This document shows positions 54,045-62,339 of a stretch of 64,000 nt of DNA, in pieces. The DNA comes from Mycolicibacterium crocinum. GTDB lineage: Bacteria > Actinomycetota > Actinomycetes > Mycobacteriales > Mycobacteriaceae. A program made the position numbers and the translations under genes. The notes beneath the pieces are model-generated. The model ran no database searches, was not told the origin of the DNA, and was given only the letters and a program-made list of their open reading frames with translations. The number at the start of each line of letters is the position of its first letter. Position 1 is the stretch's first letter. The DNA lies in assembly GCF_022370635.2 (NCBI RefSeq), contig NZ_CP092362.2, positions 4,216,001 to 4,280,000 of the forward strand. The letters are read 5' to 3'.

Positions 54045-55630
54045 CGGCGGCCCTTGGCAGGTGACTGCTTGGTTGTCACGGCCTTCTTGGCCGGCGCCTT
54101 CTTGGCGGCAGCCTTCTTCGCCGGTGCCTTCTTGGGGGCCTTCTTCGCGGGTGTCTTCTTGTAGATCTCGGCTTCCGGCACCTTATCCGTCGGCCAGTTC
54201 TTCAGCGTGTCCAGATACAGCTGGCGAACCTCTTCGATGCGCTCCGGAAGGTCCTCCACCGTCCAGTCCTCGACCGAGAGAGGCGGGTAGACAACGATAT
54301 CCACCTCGCCGGGATTCATCGTGGACGAATCACGCGAGGCGATCACCTCGGCGTTGCGGATCACGATCGGCACCAGTGGAACACCGGCGGCCATGGCCAG
54401 CCGGAAGGGCCCCTTCTTGAACGGACCGACGGTGCGGGTGTCCAGGCGGGTGCCCTCGGGAGCGATCATGATCGACAGGCCCTTGGCCACCAGGTTCTCG
54501 ACCTCGTGCATGGTTTCCACAGCGGCCTTGGGATCGTCGCGGTCGATGAAGACGGTGTCGACCAGCTTGCCGAGCGTGCCGACGACGGGGTCGTCCTTGA
54601 GTTCCTTCTTGCCGACGCCGGTCCAGTTGTCCCGCAGCAGCGATGCCGTGATGACGGGGTCGGCGTTGTTGCGGTGGTTGAAGATGAACACTGCGGGCCG
54701 TTGTTTGCGGAGGTTCTCCTCGCCAAGGACGTTGAGCCGCACGCCGTTTACGGCCAGCAACAGATTCGGGAACGCGGTGGTGAAGAAGTTCAGGCCGCGC
54801 CGGCGGCTGCGGGTCAGCGCACCCCACCAGATCGCGCCGGTCGCGGCGGGCACCAGCGCACCGACACCGAGCAATGTGCGCACCTGGCCCATCAAGCCTC
54901 CGCCACCGCGGCTGGAGAACCGCAGGATCGGCCAGCCGCGCCGGCGAGCGACCGCAGCCATCTTGCCCTCGGGGTTGGTCGGCCGCGGGTTGCCGACCAG
55001 ATACATCAGCGCGACGTCCTCGTCGCCGTCGGCGTAGAAGTACGAGTGCTTGAGGTCAATGTCGTTGTCCGCAGCGAACTTTTGCACCGCATTCGCCTTG
55101 CCCGGCCCCCACAGGATGGGCCGGACCACGTCGCCGGTCAGCACGTCGTTCTCGTCGACCTCGAACCGGTTGGTCAGGGTGTTCTCGATACCGAGGAACT
55201 TCGCCACCGGTTCGACCTGAAGGGTCAGTGCCGAGGAGCTGAGCACCACGGTGTGCCCGCGCTCCATGTGTGCGTGCACCAACTCACGCATTTCCGGATA
55301 GATCCGCTTCTCGATCTGCTGCACGAACATCCGGTCGCCGATCTCATGCAGATCACTCAACGCCCGGCCACGCAGTGCCTGCGACGCCTTGGTGATCAGC
55401 TCCTCGAATTCCAGCCGGCCGAGCTGATGGTTGAGGCCCGCGGCGATCATCGAGATCAGCTCCCCGATGCCCATGTCGCGGCTGCGGAAGCGCTCCCGGG
55501 TGAGGATGACGGCGGTGAACCCGGCGACCAGGGTGCCGTCCAGATCGAAGAACGCCCCGATCTTGGGCCCTTCGGGGCTGGCCATCACTTCGGCCACCGA
55601 ACCGGGCAGGCGCATCTCCGTCTCGCTCAT
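54041..55630 (-). CDS. plsC: Fused HAD phosphatase / 1-acylglycerol-3-phosphate acyltransferase
   Basis: A 529-residue two-domain protein. Residues 20-280 form a HAD (SerB-like) phosphatase: FFDLDGTLVAG holds the DxDGT nucleophile, SSSALTLQVEPVA motif II, and YFYADGDEDVAL motif IV. Residues 290-490 are the PlsC acyltransferase: FNHRNNADP (HX4D), FIDRDDPKAA, and APEGTRLDTRT. The pair could dephosphorylate phosphatidic acid after making it, giving diacylglycerol for triacylglycerol; this is an inference. From residue 490 a tail of Lys/Ala/Pro repeats (KKTPAKKAPKKAPAKKAA) resembles histone-like tails. It is coupled to plsB2 and to the WS/DGAT gene. Confidence 0.95.
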   Translation of the reverse strand: MSETEMRLPGSVAEVMASPEGPKIGAFFDLDGTLVAGFTAVILTRERFRSRDMGIGELISMIAAGLNHQLGRLEFEELITKASQALRGRALSDLHEIGDRMFVQQIEKRIYPEMRELVHAHMERGHTVVLSSSALTLQVEPVAKFLGIENTLTNRFEVDENDVLTGDVVRPILWGPGKANAVQKFAADNDIDLKHSYFYADGDEDVALMYLVGNPRPTNPEGKMAAVARRRGWPILRFSSRGGGGLMGQVRTLLGVGALVPAATGAIWWGALTRSRRRGLNFFTTAFPNLLLAVNGVRLNVLGEENLRKQRPAVFIFNHRNNADPVITASLLRDNWTGVGKKELKDDPVVGTLGKLVDTVFIDRDDPKAAVETMHEVENLVAKGLSIMIAPEGTRLDTRTVGPFKKGPFRLAMAAGVPLVPIVIRNAEVIASRDSSTMNPGEVDIVVYPPLSVEDWTVEDLPERIEEVRQLYLDTLKNWPTDKVPEAEIYKKTPAKKAPKKAPAKKAAAKKAPAKKAVTTKQSPAKGRR

Positions 55631-57114
55631 CAGTAAGCCACCGATCCGTTCGGGCTGGGTTGGGGTGAGTCGCTTTTCGGGTCGGGAAACGATGCGGGCA
55701 CCACGCGCGGCGGTGGATCACCGGCCAGCGAGAGCACCTCGTCGAAACCCTCACGCAGGCATCGCGCGAACAGATCCTCGTCGGTGATCGATGCGCGGTC
55801 GTAGCGGGCGGTGACCGTGGCGAAGCCGCCGCGAGAGACCAGCACGACCATCATCGCCACCCCGGGCAGCGGCCCAATCCCATACTGGCGCAGTACTTTT
55901 GCGCCCGCGATGTAGGTGTCACCGGCATAGACGGGAACATTGGAGGCCTGGACGTCGGAGGCGATCACGGCACCGCTCATCGCCTCCAGCACGGCGTCGG
56001 GCAGCAGGCCGACCACGGGTGCGATGGCGCCCATCAGGTCGATGGCGGCCTCCTCGCGCCGGGATGTCATCTGCTTGCGGATCTTCTGGATCCGCACCGC
56101 TGGGTCGACGACGGCGATCGGCGCGGCGAGGTTCACCCCGGCGAACCGGTTGCCGCCGGCCGGGTCGGCTTCGGCGCGCAGGCTCACCGGCACCGCCATC
56201 GGCAGACTGTTCACCGGAACGCCGAGCGCCTCGTGGTAGCGCCGCAACGCTCCGCACAACCCGGCCAGGTAGGCGTCGTTGACCGAACCGCCGGCGGCGT
56301 GCGCGGCGGCGCGCAGGTCGGACAGCCGCATCTCGATCGCCTCGCTGCGCGAGGACAGGCTGCGGCGGCGCAACAGCGGGGACGGCTCGGCGGCCCGGGC
56401 CACCACCCGCCGCCCGGAGCGCGCGTAGTCGACGGCGTCCCACACGGCCGTGCCGGGATTGCGCACCACACGCCCGACCACGCCCAGCCCACCGGTGACA
56501 GCACCTAATAGGCCGCCGACGATGGCTCCCGGCAGATGGTTGAGCCCTTCGCGCATCAGGTCGTTGGGCGTCAGGTCCTGCGGCACTGGAAGGGGCGGCG
56601 CGGGCCGGGGCGCCGGCTCGCGTTCGAGGTCATAGATTTCGGCGAACATCGCGGTGGCGCCGACTCCGTCGGTGACCGCATGACTGAGGTGCAACAGTGT
56701 GGCGGCCTTGCCACTTTCAAGCCCTTCGACCAGGGTGGCCGTCCACAATGGGCGGGAGATGTCCAGCGGCGACTGCAGGCTCACCTCGGCGAGGTCGAGT
56801 ACCTCGCGCAGAGTGCCCGGCTCGGGGACCCGAACCCGGCGGACGTGGAAGTCGAGATTGAAGTCGGGGTCGACCACCCAGCGCGGTGCGGCCGTCGGCA
56901 GCGTCGGGACCACGACGCGTTGGCGTAGCCGGAGCACCTTGCGGGACGCGTTCTCGAAGGCGGTCCGGAAGCGGTTCCAATCCGGGGTGCGGTCGAGGAT
57001 TTCCAGCGCCATGATCCCCGAGCGGGTCCGCGGGTTGGCCTCGCCGCGGTGCAGCAGCATGTCGAGGGGACCGAGTTCGTCCGGCAGACCATTCACATCG
57101 GCTGGTCCGCTCAT
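55630..57114 (-). CDS. WS/DGAT-family acyltransferase (wax ester/triacylglycerol synthase type)
   Basis: A 494-residue acyltransferase that would transfer acyl-CoA to diacylglycerol or a fatty alcohol. The condensation motif reads HLSHAVTDGVG: His145, Asp149 and Gly150 are in place, but the first His of the usual HHxxxDG is Ser144. The second landmark GGSVNDAYLAGLCGALRRY (PLN-type region) is present, as is the C-terminal NVPVYAGDTYIAGAKVLR. ATG 57114 follows GAGGAGGGATCC, a strong site. Last base of stop overlaps the first base of the HAD-plsC start. It heads the plsB2 lipid block. Corresponds by position to Rv2484c, from memory. Confidence 0.92.
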   Translation of the reverse strand: MSGPADVNGLPDELGPLDMLLHRGEANPRTRSGIMALEILDRTPDWNRFRTAFENASRKVLRLRQRVVVPTLPTAAPRWVVDPDFNLDFHVRRVRVPEPGTLREVLDLAEVSLQSPLDISRPLWTATLVEGLESGKAATLLHLSHAVTDGVGATAMFAEIYDLEREPAPRPAPPLPVPQDLTPNDLMREGLNHLPGAIVGGLLGAVTGGLGVVGRVVRNPGTAVWDAVDYARSGRRVVARAAEPSPLLRRRSLSSRSEAIEMRLSDLRAAAHAAGGSVNDAYLAGLCGALRRYHEALGVPVNSLPMAVPVSLRAEADPAGGNRFAGVNLAAPIAVVDPAVRIQKIRKQMTSRREEAAIDLMGAIAPVVGLLPDAVLEAMSGAVIASDVQASNVPVYAGDTYIAGAKVLRQYGIGPLPGVAMMVVLVSRGGFATVTARYDRASITDEDLFARCLREGFDEVLSLAGDPPPRVVPASFPDPKSDSPQPSPNGSVAY

Positions 57115-57228
57115 GGATCCCTCCTCATCGACAACGGCACGCTCGGCGTGCGCGAGTCGGCGAACGCCGACAACCACGCTAGTCGGCGCGCGAGGGTGGC
57201 GGGTCTCGATTGTGAGTCGGTTACGACT

Positions 57229-57489
57229 TCAGGCCAAGCAGAGCGGCGGCAGCAGTAGGAGAACGGGCCACAGCAGTGCGGCCAGGCCGTACGCCCCCAC
57301 CTCAGCACCGGCCGGAAGTACCCGGTTGAGTTGAACTTCAAGCTGCTGAACCGCTTCGACATGGAAGAAGCCCCAGACGAGTCCGATCACCAAGTACGGA
57401 ATCGCCAGCCACATCGCGATCTCGATCACCGCTTCGACAGTCACCTCGTAGTTGAGCACTCGGCGCAACCGGGCCATCAGCTGGTCCAC
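57229..57489 (-). CDS. Small two-helix membrane protein, paralogue of its divergent neighbour
   Basis: An 86-residue protein with two membrane helices (VIEIAMWLAIPYLVIGLVWGFF near residue 20, split VIEIAMWLAI and PYLVIGLVWGFF; LAALLWPVLLLLPPL near the end). Its N-terminal half RVLNYEVTVEAVIEIAMWLAIPYLVIGLVW aligns with the divergent gene at 57588 (SVLNYKLTIAEL, then IPYLAVGLVW), so the two are paralogues facing away from each other. GTG 57489 follows GGGGAGGG. Function unknown. Confidence 0.75.
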   Translation of the reverse strand: MDQLMARLRRVLNYEVTVEAVIEIAMWLAIPYLVIGLVWGFFHVEAVQQLEVQLNRVLPAGAEVGAYGLAALLWPVLLLLPPLCLA

Positions 57490-57587
57490 AAGCCCTCCCC
57501 CAATCTGAAAACACAGTTTCTCACAAATGCTTCTCGCGAGCGGCCGTACTCATTAGCATTGGGCTCACTCGGGGCGGGAGGACCTCA

Positions 57588-57812
57588 ATGCTGACGAAAA
57601 TTCGTTCGGTGCTGAACTACAAGCTGACGATCGCCGAACTCATCGGCATCAACCTGTTGATCGGGATCCCTTATCTCGCTGTGGGTCTGGTGTGGTCGTC
57701 TACCCACACCGATCACCTGCATGCCCTGCGGGGCGCCGACCTGGTGGTGTCGTTCCTGGGGTCCATCGTGTCGTGGCCGGTGCTGCTGTTCGCCAATGTC
57801 TGCATGACGTGA
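57588..57812 (+). CDS. Small two-helix membrane protein, paralogue of its divergent neighbour
   Basis: A 74-residue protein with membrane helices at residues 15-37 (IAELIGINLLIGIPYLAVGLVW, split IAELIGINLLIG and IPYLAVGLVW) and 50-70 (VVSFLGSIVSWPVLLFANV). The first half parallels the gene at 57229-57489. ATG 57588 follows GGGAGGACCTCA. Its stop overlaps the next start by four bases (GTGA), so the next membrane gene is coupled to it. The pair probably forms a membrane complex; the role is unknown. Confidence 0.78.
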   Translation: MLTKIRSVLNYKLTIAELIGINLLIGIPYLAVGLVWSSTHTDHLHALRGADLVVSFLGSIVSWPVLLFANVCMT

Positions 57813-58111
57813 CCGTTCGGCAGATTGCGTGGGCCGTCGTCGCAGTGGTGCTGCTGACGGTCGGCCTGCTTGCCCTGCGATGGCCGGTGTACCTGCCCGA
57901 CTTCGATCCGTGGGGCGTACAAATCAAGTGCGGCAGCGGTTTTAGCGCTGATCTGGTTCAGGCGACCTTCGCCGGCAAGGCCGACCAGTGCCAGCACGCG
58001 CTGGCGGTACGGCGGATGTGGGCGATCCCGGTGGCGGCGCTGGGCTGGCTGATCGTCATCGTGCTGGTGGTGCCACTGCTGCGACCACAGGAGGCGCGCT
58101 CGCCAGGCTGA
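57809..58111 (+). CDS. Small two-helix membrane protein with paired cysteines
   Basis: A 100-residue protein. Two helices (VRQIAWAVVAVVLLTVGLLAL at the start, split VRQIAWAVVA and VVLLTVGLLAL; MWAIPVAALGWLIVIVLVVPLL at the end, split MWAIPVAALGW and LIVIVLVVPLL) flank an outside loop of about 45 residues holding two cysteines (VQIKCGSGFSAD and KADQCQHAL), probably a disulfide. The start is GTG 57809, overlapping the previous stop. I know no family. The convergent TetR gene ends 7 bases further on. Confidence 0.72.
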   Translation: MTVRQIAWAVVAVVLLTVGLLALRWPVYLPDFDPWGVQIKCGSGFSADLVQATFAGKADQCQHALAVRRMWAIPVAALGWLIVIVLVVPLLRPQEARSPG

Positions 58112-58117
58112 CGATTG

Positions 58118-58723
58118 TCAGTTGCCGCGCAGCACCAGGTTCGCCATGACAAATTGCAAGTAGGGCTCGTAGAGATCCTGGCCGTCCAGATGGCTCCCCA
58201 TCAAGACGCCCTCGGTGCTGGCGACGAGCAGCCGAGCCAGTGTCTCGGCAGGCATCCGGAGCTGGCCGCCAAGGCGATTGACATGGTTCGTGATGTAGTC
58301 GGCGATCCACTGAATCGTCCGTTCCCGCTGCGGCGCCAGACGCTCCCGCGCGTCCGGGTTACGAAGCAGGTACAGCGAGAATTCGTAATTGAGCGCCGCG
58401 TCAGCCCGACTTCCGGTTGTGACACCGCGCCACCGCTTCACCAGTTCGTCGACGAGTTCGTCGTTGAGCGCCTCGAACGAGCCGATCACGTCGTCGAAGT
58501 TTGCGGCCAGCCGTTGCAGCCGCCGCTCGACAACTGCAAGGAACAGCTCGTCCTTGGCTCCGAAGTGTGACGCGATGGCACCGCGCGTGTACCCGGCAAC
58601 CTCGGCGATGTCGTCGAGCGCGGCACCGGCAAAGCCGTGATCGGCGAACGCCGCCTCTGCCGAGTCGAGCAGCAGGGTGCGCGTGTGTTCCAGCCGCCGC
58701 TCGCGCGTCCATCTCTCCACCAT
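58118..58723 (-). CDS. TetR-family transcriptional repressor
   Basis: A 201-residue TetR-type regulator. The helix-turn-helix lies near residues 15-60: LLLDSAEAAFADHGFAGAAL followed by DDIAEVAGYTRGAIASHFGAKDEL, the second part split as DDIAEVAGYTRGA and IASHFGAKDEL. The C-terminal ligand domain ends with LLVASTEGVLMGSHLDGQDLY. ATG 58723 is clear. It is divergent from the P450 gene across 157 bases, which contain a perfect operator-like palindrome. It probably represses its own gene and the P450/SDR genes until a small hydrophobic ligand binds. Confidence 0.92.
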   Translation of the reverse strand: MVERWTRERRLEHTRTLLLDSAEAAFADHGFAGAALDDIAEVAGYTRGAIASHFGAKDELFLAVVERRLQRLAANFDDVIGSFEALNDELVDELVKRWRGVTTGSRADAALNYEFSLYLLRNPDARERLAPQRERTIQWIADYITNHVNRLGGQLRMPAETLARLLVASTEGVLMGSHLDGQDLYEPYLQFVMANLVLRGN

Positions 58724-58783
58724 GCGTCGATGGTGTCAGATCCGTGATGCCGTTGTACGACTCGGCCCGACTCGATATATTCC

Positions 58784-58806
58784 AGTTCGGATAATTTATC
58801 CGAACT
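58784..58806. promoter_or_regulatory. TetR operator, perfect 11-1-11 inverted repeat
   Basis: Arms AGTTCGGATAA and TTATCCGAACT flank a single T; all 22 arm bases pair. It lies 60 bases from the TetR start and 75 bases from the P450 start. AT-rich hexamers (ATATAT and TATATA) on both sides look like promoter -10 elements, so binding would block both promoters. Confidence 0.8.
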
Positions 58807-58880
58807 CGTATATAACGTGTTGATCTGCAAGTACTGGTCACCTCGGCCCGCGAGGCCGAGCATGCGGAGGGAGTCCGACG

Positions 58881-60098
58881 TTGCCCAAGTCTCGCGAGGA
58901 GCACGCCCAGCAGTGGGACCTGCGCCATGAAGACTTCAACGACAACGACTTTCTCTACGACGTGTACGACGTCATGCGCGCGAAGTCCTCGTTCGCCTAC
59001 ACCGACACACCCTTTCTGACTCCCGACGCCGGCGGATCGTGGGTGGCGGTGAGCTACAGCGCGTGCACCGCGATCCTTCGCGACTGGGAGCACTTCTCGA
59101 GCAACCCGACGCCGCAGGGCGCTGAGCAACTCCCCGGCGACATCGTGATCACCCTCGATCCCCCGCGTCAGCAGAAGTTCCGCAAGGTGCTCAACCCGTA
59201 CTTCTCCCCCGGCCGAATGCAACAGCTGCAGCCCGAAATACGTTACGAGACAGACCGATTGATCGACGGATTCATCGAGTCTGGAGTTGGTGACCTCGCC
59301 GAAGTGGCATGGCGACAGCCGGGCATCGTGTTCTTCAAGTACCTGCTCGGCATGCCCGTCGACGATGTTCCGCTGTGCATCGAATTGACCGACACTGCTC
59401 TCAACGGTGCCACCGAGGAGGTGCGGAGCGTGGCATGGGCCGGGCTGTACCAGCACCTCACGGACGCTGTCGTCGCGCACTCCGAGGGCCCCCCGACCTA
59501 CGACATGATCGACGTGTTGCTAAGTGCCGAGATCGACGGCCAGAAACTGGCGTTCCAGGACGTGGTCGGCAACGCCATGCTGCTGGTACAGGCGGGACTG
59601 GAGACGACCGCGAACGCGATGTCATTCGCCTTTCACTACCTCGCCACGCATCCAGACGAGCGGGACAGACTGATCCGCGAGCCCGACATCATGCCCTACG
59701 CCATCGAGGAGTTCATCCGCTTCGCCGGGTCCATCCATGGCATTCCGAGAACCGTCACGAGTGACGTCGAAGTGGACGGGCAGGCCTTCCGCCCCGGTGA
59801 ATCCGTCCAGGTCAACTACGCCTCGGCGAACCGGGATGCCACCGAGTTCCCACAGCCCGGGCGCTGCATGCTCGACCGACGGCAGAACCGCCATCTGGGC
59901 TTTGGCGCCGGCGTGCACCGTTGCCTCGGCTCTAATCTCGCGCGCCTCGAGTTCCGGATCGGCGTGGAGCAGGTGCTGGCCAGAATGCCCGACTTCACGC
60001 TGGCGACCGACACCGAAGCGAAGTTCCACGGGAACTCGGTCACCCGCGGATACCGCACGGTGCCAGTGACATTCACGCCCGGAAAGCGGTCGCGCTAG
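58881..60098 (+). CDS. Cytochrome P450
   Basis: A 405-residue haem monooxygenase. The haem motif FGAGVHRCLGSNLARLE carries the thiolate ligand Cys348; the I-helix oxygen-activation segment is VQAGLETTANAMS; the ExxR pair lies in AIEEFIRFAG. The N-terminus is soluble, as in bacterial P450s. The start is TTG 58881, preceded by GGAGGGAG; the first residues are MPKSREEHAQQWD. No ferredoxin or reductase lies beside it, so electrons must come from elsewhere. The TetR gene across the operator suggests induction by its substrate. Likely substrates (terpenoid, sterol or xenobiotic) cannot be told apart. Confidence 0.95.
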   Translation: MPKSREEHAQQWDLRHEDFNDNDFLYDVYDVMRAKSSFAYTDTPFLTPDAGGSWVAVSYSACTAILRDWEHFSSNPTPQGAEQLPGDIVITLDPPRQQKFRKVLNPYFSPGRMQQLQPEIRYETDRLIDGFIESGVGDLAEVAWRQPGIVFFKYLLGMPVDDVPLCIELTDTALNGATEEVRSVAWAGLYQHLTDAVVAHSEGPPTYDMIDVLLSAEIDGQKLAFQDVVGNAMLLVQAGLETTANAMSFAFHYLATHPDERDRLIREPDIMPYAIEEFIRFAGSIHGIPRTVTSDVEVDGQAFRPGESVQVNYASANRDATEFPQPGRCMLDRRQNRHLGFGAGVHRCLGSNLARLEFRIGVEQVLARMPDFTLATDTEAKFHGNSVTRGYRTVPVTFTPGKRSR

Positions 60099-60133
60099 TT
60101 CAAGATTGTCACGACACGCCCGTCACCTCAGCG

Positions 60134-60157
60134 TTATCTTATTTTTATCTTATTTTT
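60134..60157. repeat. AT-rich tandem repeat, 11-base period, upstream of the SDR gene
   Basis: TTATCTTATTT occurs twice in direct tandem, followed by a further TT. It lies 36 bases past the P450 stop and 51 bases before the SDR start. In a genome this GC-rich it stands out. It may be a promoter UP-like element, a curved or Lsr2-bound tract, or the U-rich part of a terminator. Confidence 0.5.
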
Positions 60158-60208
60158 CTTAGAGTTCGTGTACGGTGGGTAGTGCCGCAGCAACGGAAGG
60201 AACCCGCC

Positions 60209-60883
60209 ATGCAGCCACCTGCCCGCGTCGTGTTGATTACCGGTGCATCAAGAGGAATCGGCGCCGAAGTCGCCCGTCAGCTCGCCTCGCCCGATACCCA
60301 CGTCATCGTGAACTACCGCGAGAAAGCCAAGCGGGCCAACGCGGTTGTCGACGCCATCCGGAGCGCGGGCGGCAATGCCACCGCGTTGGCTGCCGACATC
60401 ACCGACGACGTCGAGGTCGCAGCGATGATGCAGTACATCACCGCGCACTTCGGCAGGCTGGATGTGTTGGTCCTCAACGCCTCGGGCGGACTCGAAACCG
60501 GCGCGGATCCGGGATACGCGATGCGACTCAATCGCGACGCCCAGCGCCGCCTGGCGTTGCTGGCCATGCCGTTGATGCCGGCCGGCTCGCGGATCGTATT
60601 CGTCACCAGCCACCAGGCCCACTTCTATCCACACAAGGCGGTGCCGAAGGGGTACGGGCGCGTGGCCGCCAGCAAGCGCGCAGGCGAAACCGCGCTCTAC
60701 ACAATGCGTTCCGAGTTCGACCACGCGGGCATCCACCTCACGGTGGTCTCCGGGGATGGCACCACGGGCGCGCTGCCGACAGTCGAGGCATTCGGCACCG
60801 CGATCGCCAACGCCGCAGTCATGCCGAGCCCGTCGACCATCGTCTACATCGGCGGCGCCGACTATCTGATGACGGTGGCCTGA
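60209..60883 (+). CDS. Short-chain dehydrogenase/reductase (SDR)
   Basis: A 224-residue NAD(P)-dependent oxidoreductase. The cofactor motif is TGASRGIG at residues 12-19, and LDVLVLNASGG is the NNAG-like segment. The catalytic region reads YGRVAASKRAGE: the Lys follows the Tyr by seven positions, not the usual four (YxxxK), and Val stands in the normal Tyr place. Related actinobacterial SDRs share this VAASKRAGE form, so it is a subgroup, not a broken gene. ATG 60209 follows GGAAGGAA. It lies 110 bases after the P450 and probably acts on the same pathway. Confidence 0.85.
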   Translation: MQPPARVVLITGASRGIGAEVARQLASPDTHVIVNYREKAKRANAVVDAIRSAGGNATALAADITDDVEVAAMMQYITAHFGRLDVLVLNASGGLETGADPGYAMRLNRDAQRRLALLAMPLMPAGSRIVFVTSHQAHFYPHKAVPKGYGRVAASKRAGETALYTMRSEFDHAGIHLTVVSGDGTTGALPTVEAFGTAIANAAVMPSPSTIVYIGGADYLMTVA

Positions 60884-60885
60884 CT

Positions 60886-62091
60886 TCAGCTCGCCGAGCC
60901 GACCGCGATCTTCTCGGTGCCGTTCCGCGCCGCCAGGTGGCGGCCATACACGATGCCCATGAAGTTCGCGACGGCCTCGGCTGCCAGCTGGCAGCGCAGC
61001 GTCGCGATGGTGTCGAAGGCGTGATGAGCCTTGGGGAGCTCGGCGTAGGCCACCGTTGCGGGCCCCGACATCCGAAGTGCGGCAACGAAATCGCGCGCCT
61101 GCGCACTCGGTATCACGGCATCGCTCTCGCCGTGCAGGACGAAGAACGGCGGGGCGTCACGATGAATGCGGTGCATGGGCGACGCGTCCCGGTACAGCTG
61201 AGGGTTATCCTCCAACCGGCGCTGGACCACAACGTGCTCGAGCAGCGGCATCATCAGCGGATGCATCTTGTCGGTGGTGGTCAGGTCGTAGACGCCGTAG
61301 TACGGGGCGACGGCCTGCACGCTGGTGTCGGCGTGCTCGAAACCCGGTTGCAGACCCTCATCGCCGGCGCTCAGCGCGGCCAGTGAGCTCAGGTGCCCAC
61401 CGGCCGATCCCCCGGTGATCGCGACGAACTCCGGGTCGCCCCCGTACTTGGCGATGTTGGCCTTGACCCACGCGATGGCCCGTTTCACGTCGACGATGTG
61501 CGACGGGAAGGCGTTGCGCGGGCTGCGGCTGTAGTTGATCGTGACGCAGATCCAGCCGAGTTCGGACATCCGCGCCATCAACGGATAGGCCTGGCCTCGT
61601 TTGTCATTGACCGACCAGGCGCCACCGGGAACCTGGATGAGTACCGGCGCGCGGTACCCCTCGGGCAGATCGGGGCGACGCCAGATGTCGAGCGTGTTGT
61701 TGCGCCCGCGGGGCCCGTAGGAGATGTTCCGGGTGGTCGCCGCGTAGCGGCGGCGATGGTGCATGGCGTCGAGGACGGCAGCGACGTTGGGCCGATGTCC
61801 CGACTCCTGCCCGAGAGGATGCCGCACTTCGGAGGTGTAGTCCTTCCCGAAGGTCTTCTCCAGGGCGGCCTCGAGCACCTTGTCGGCTTTCTGGACCGCC
61901 AGAGCGCAGGCAACCCTCTGCAGCGGCGACACCGTCGAGAGCGCGTGGCCGGTGAGGACTTGCGGAGCGAACTCGGCGTTGAGCCACCCCAGCACCCAAC
62001 CGGCCGCGGCCGGCGAGCCCCGCAGCAAGAGTGACCCGGTGTTCAGCGCCTGCGTACAGCGCGCGGTGACCTGCCCGATGGGAATGCTCAT
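60886..62091 (-). CDS. lipQ: HSL-type alpha/beta hydrolase, LipQ-like carboxylesterase
   Basis: A 401-residue esterase of the hormone-sensitive-lipase group. Residues 1-110 are a helical N-terminal part. The oxyanion region is IQVPGGAWSVNDKRGQAY, where HGG is replaced by PGG; the nucleophile Ser lies in ITGGSAGGHLSSLAAL, the acid in VLHGESDAVIPSAQ and the His in PKAHHAFDT. All three triad members are present. ATG 62091 is clear. By position, after the WS/DGAT gene, it corresponds to LipQ of M. tuberculosis, from memory; here the P450 cluster lies between. Substrate unknown, probably a lipid ester. Confidence 0.75.
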   Translation of the reverse strand: MSIPIGQVTARCTQALNTGSLLLRGSPAAAGWVLGWLNAEFAPQVLTGHALSTVSPLQRVACALAVQKADKVLEAALEKTFGKDYTSEVRHPLGQESGHRPNVAAVLDAMHHRRRYAATTRNISYGPRGRNNTLDIWRRPDLPEGYRAPVLIQVPGGAWSVNDKRGQAYPLMARMSELGWICVTINYSRSPRNAFPSHIVDVKRAIAWVKANIAKYGGDPEFVAITGGSAGGHLSSLAALSAGDEGLQPGFEHADTSVQAVAPYYGVYDLTTTDKMHPLMMPLLEHVVVQRRLEDNPQLYRDASPMHRIHRDAPPFFVLHGESDAVIPSAQARDFVAALRMSGPATVAYAELPKAHHAFDTIATLRCQLAAEAVANFMGIVYGRHLAARNGTEKIAVGSAS

Positions 62092-62339
62092 GAGCTCCAG
62101 ACCCCCTTGTCCTTAGCCCGCCTAACGCCTTTGCCAAGTCGCGGATGCGGTTGGTCGACGTGTGTCAGTCGTCACACCATAACCTAACTTCGGCCAAACC
62201 TGAGGAATTCTTAGGAACTATCTTCTTGGGCCTTTGTGCCCTAGGAAATGCCGCTGGCAAAGTGAACGCGCGGTGGCGTCGCGTTGTCCTCCAACTTGCC
62301 TGACAGGAAACGTCGAGGGATTCACAGGACGATTTGTGA

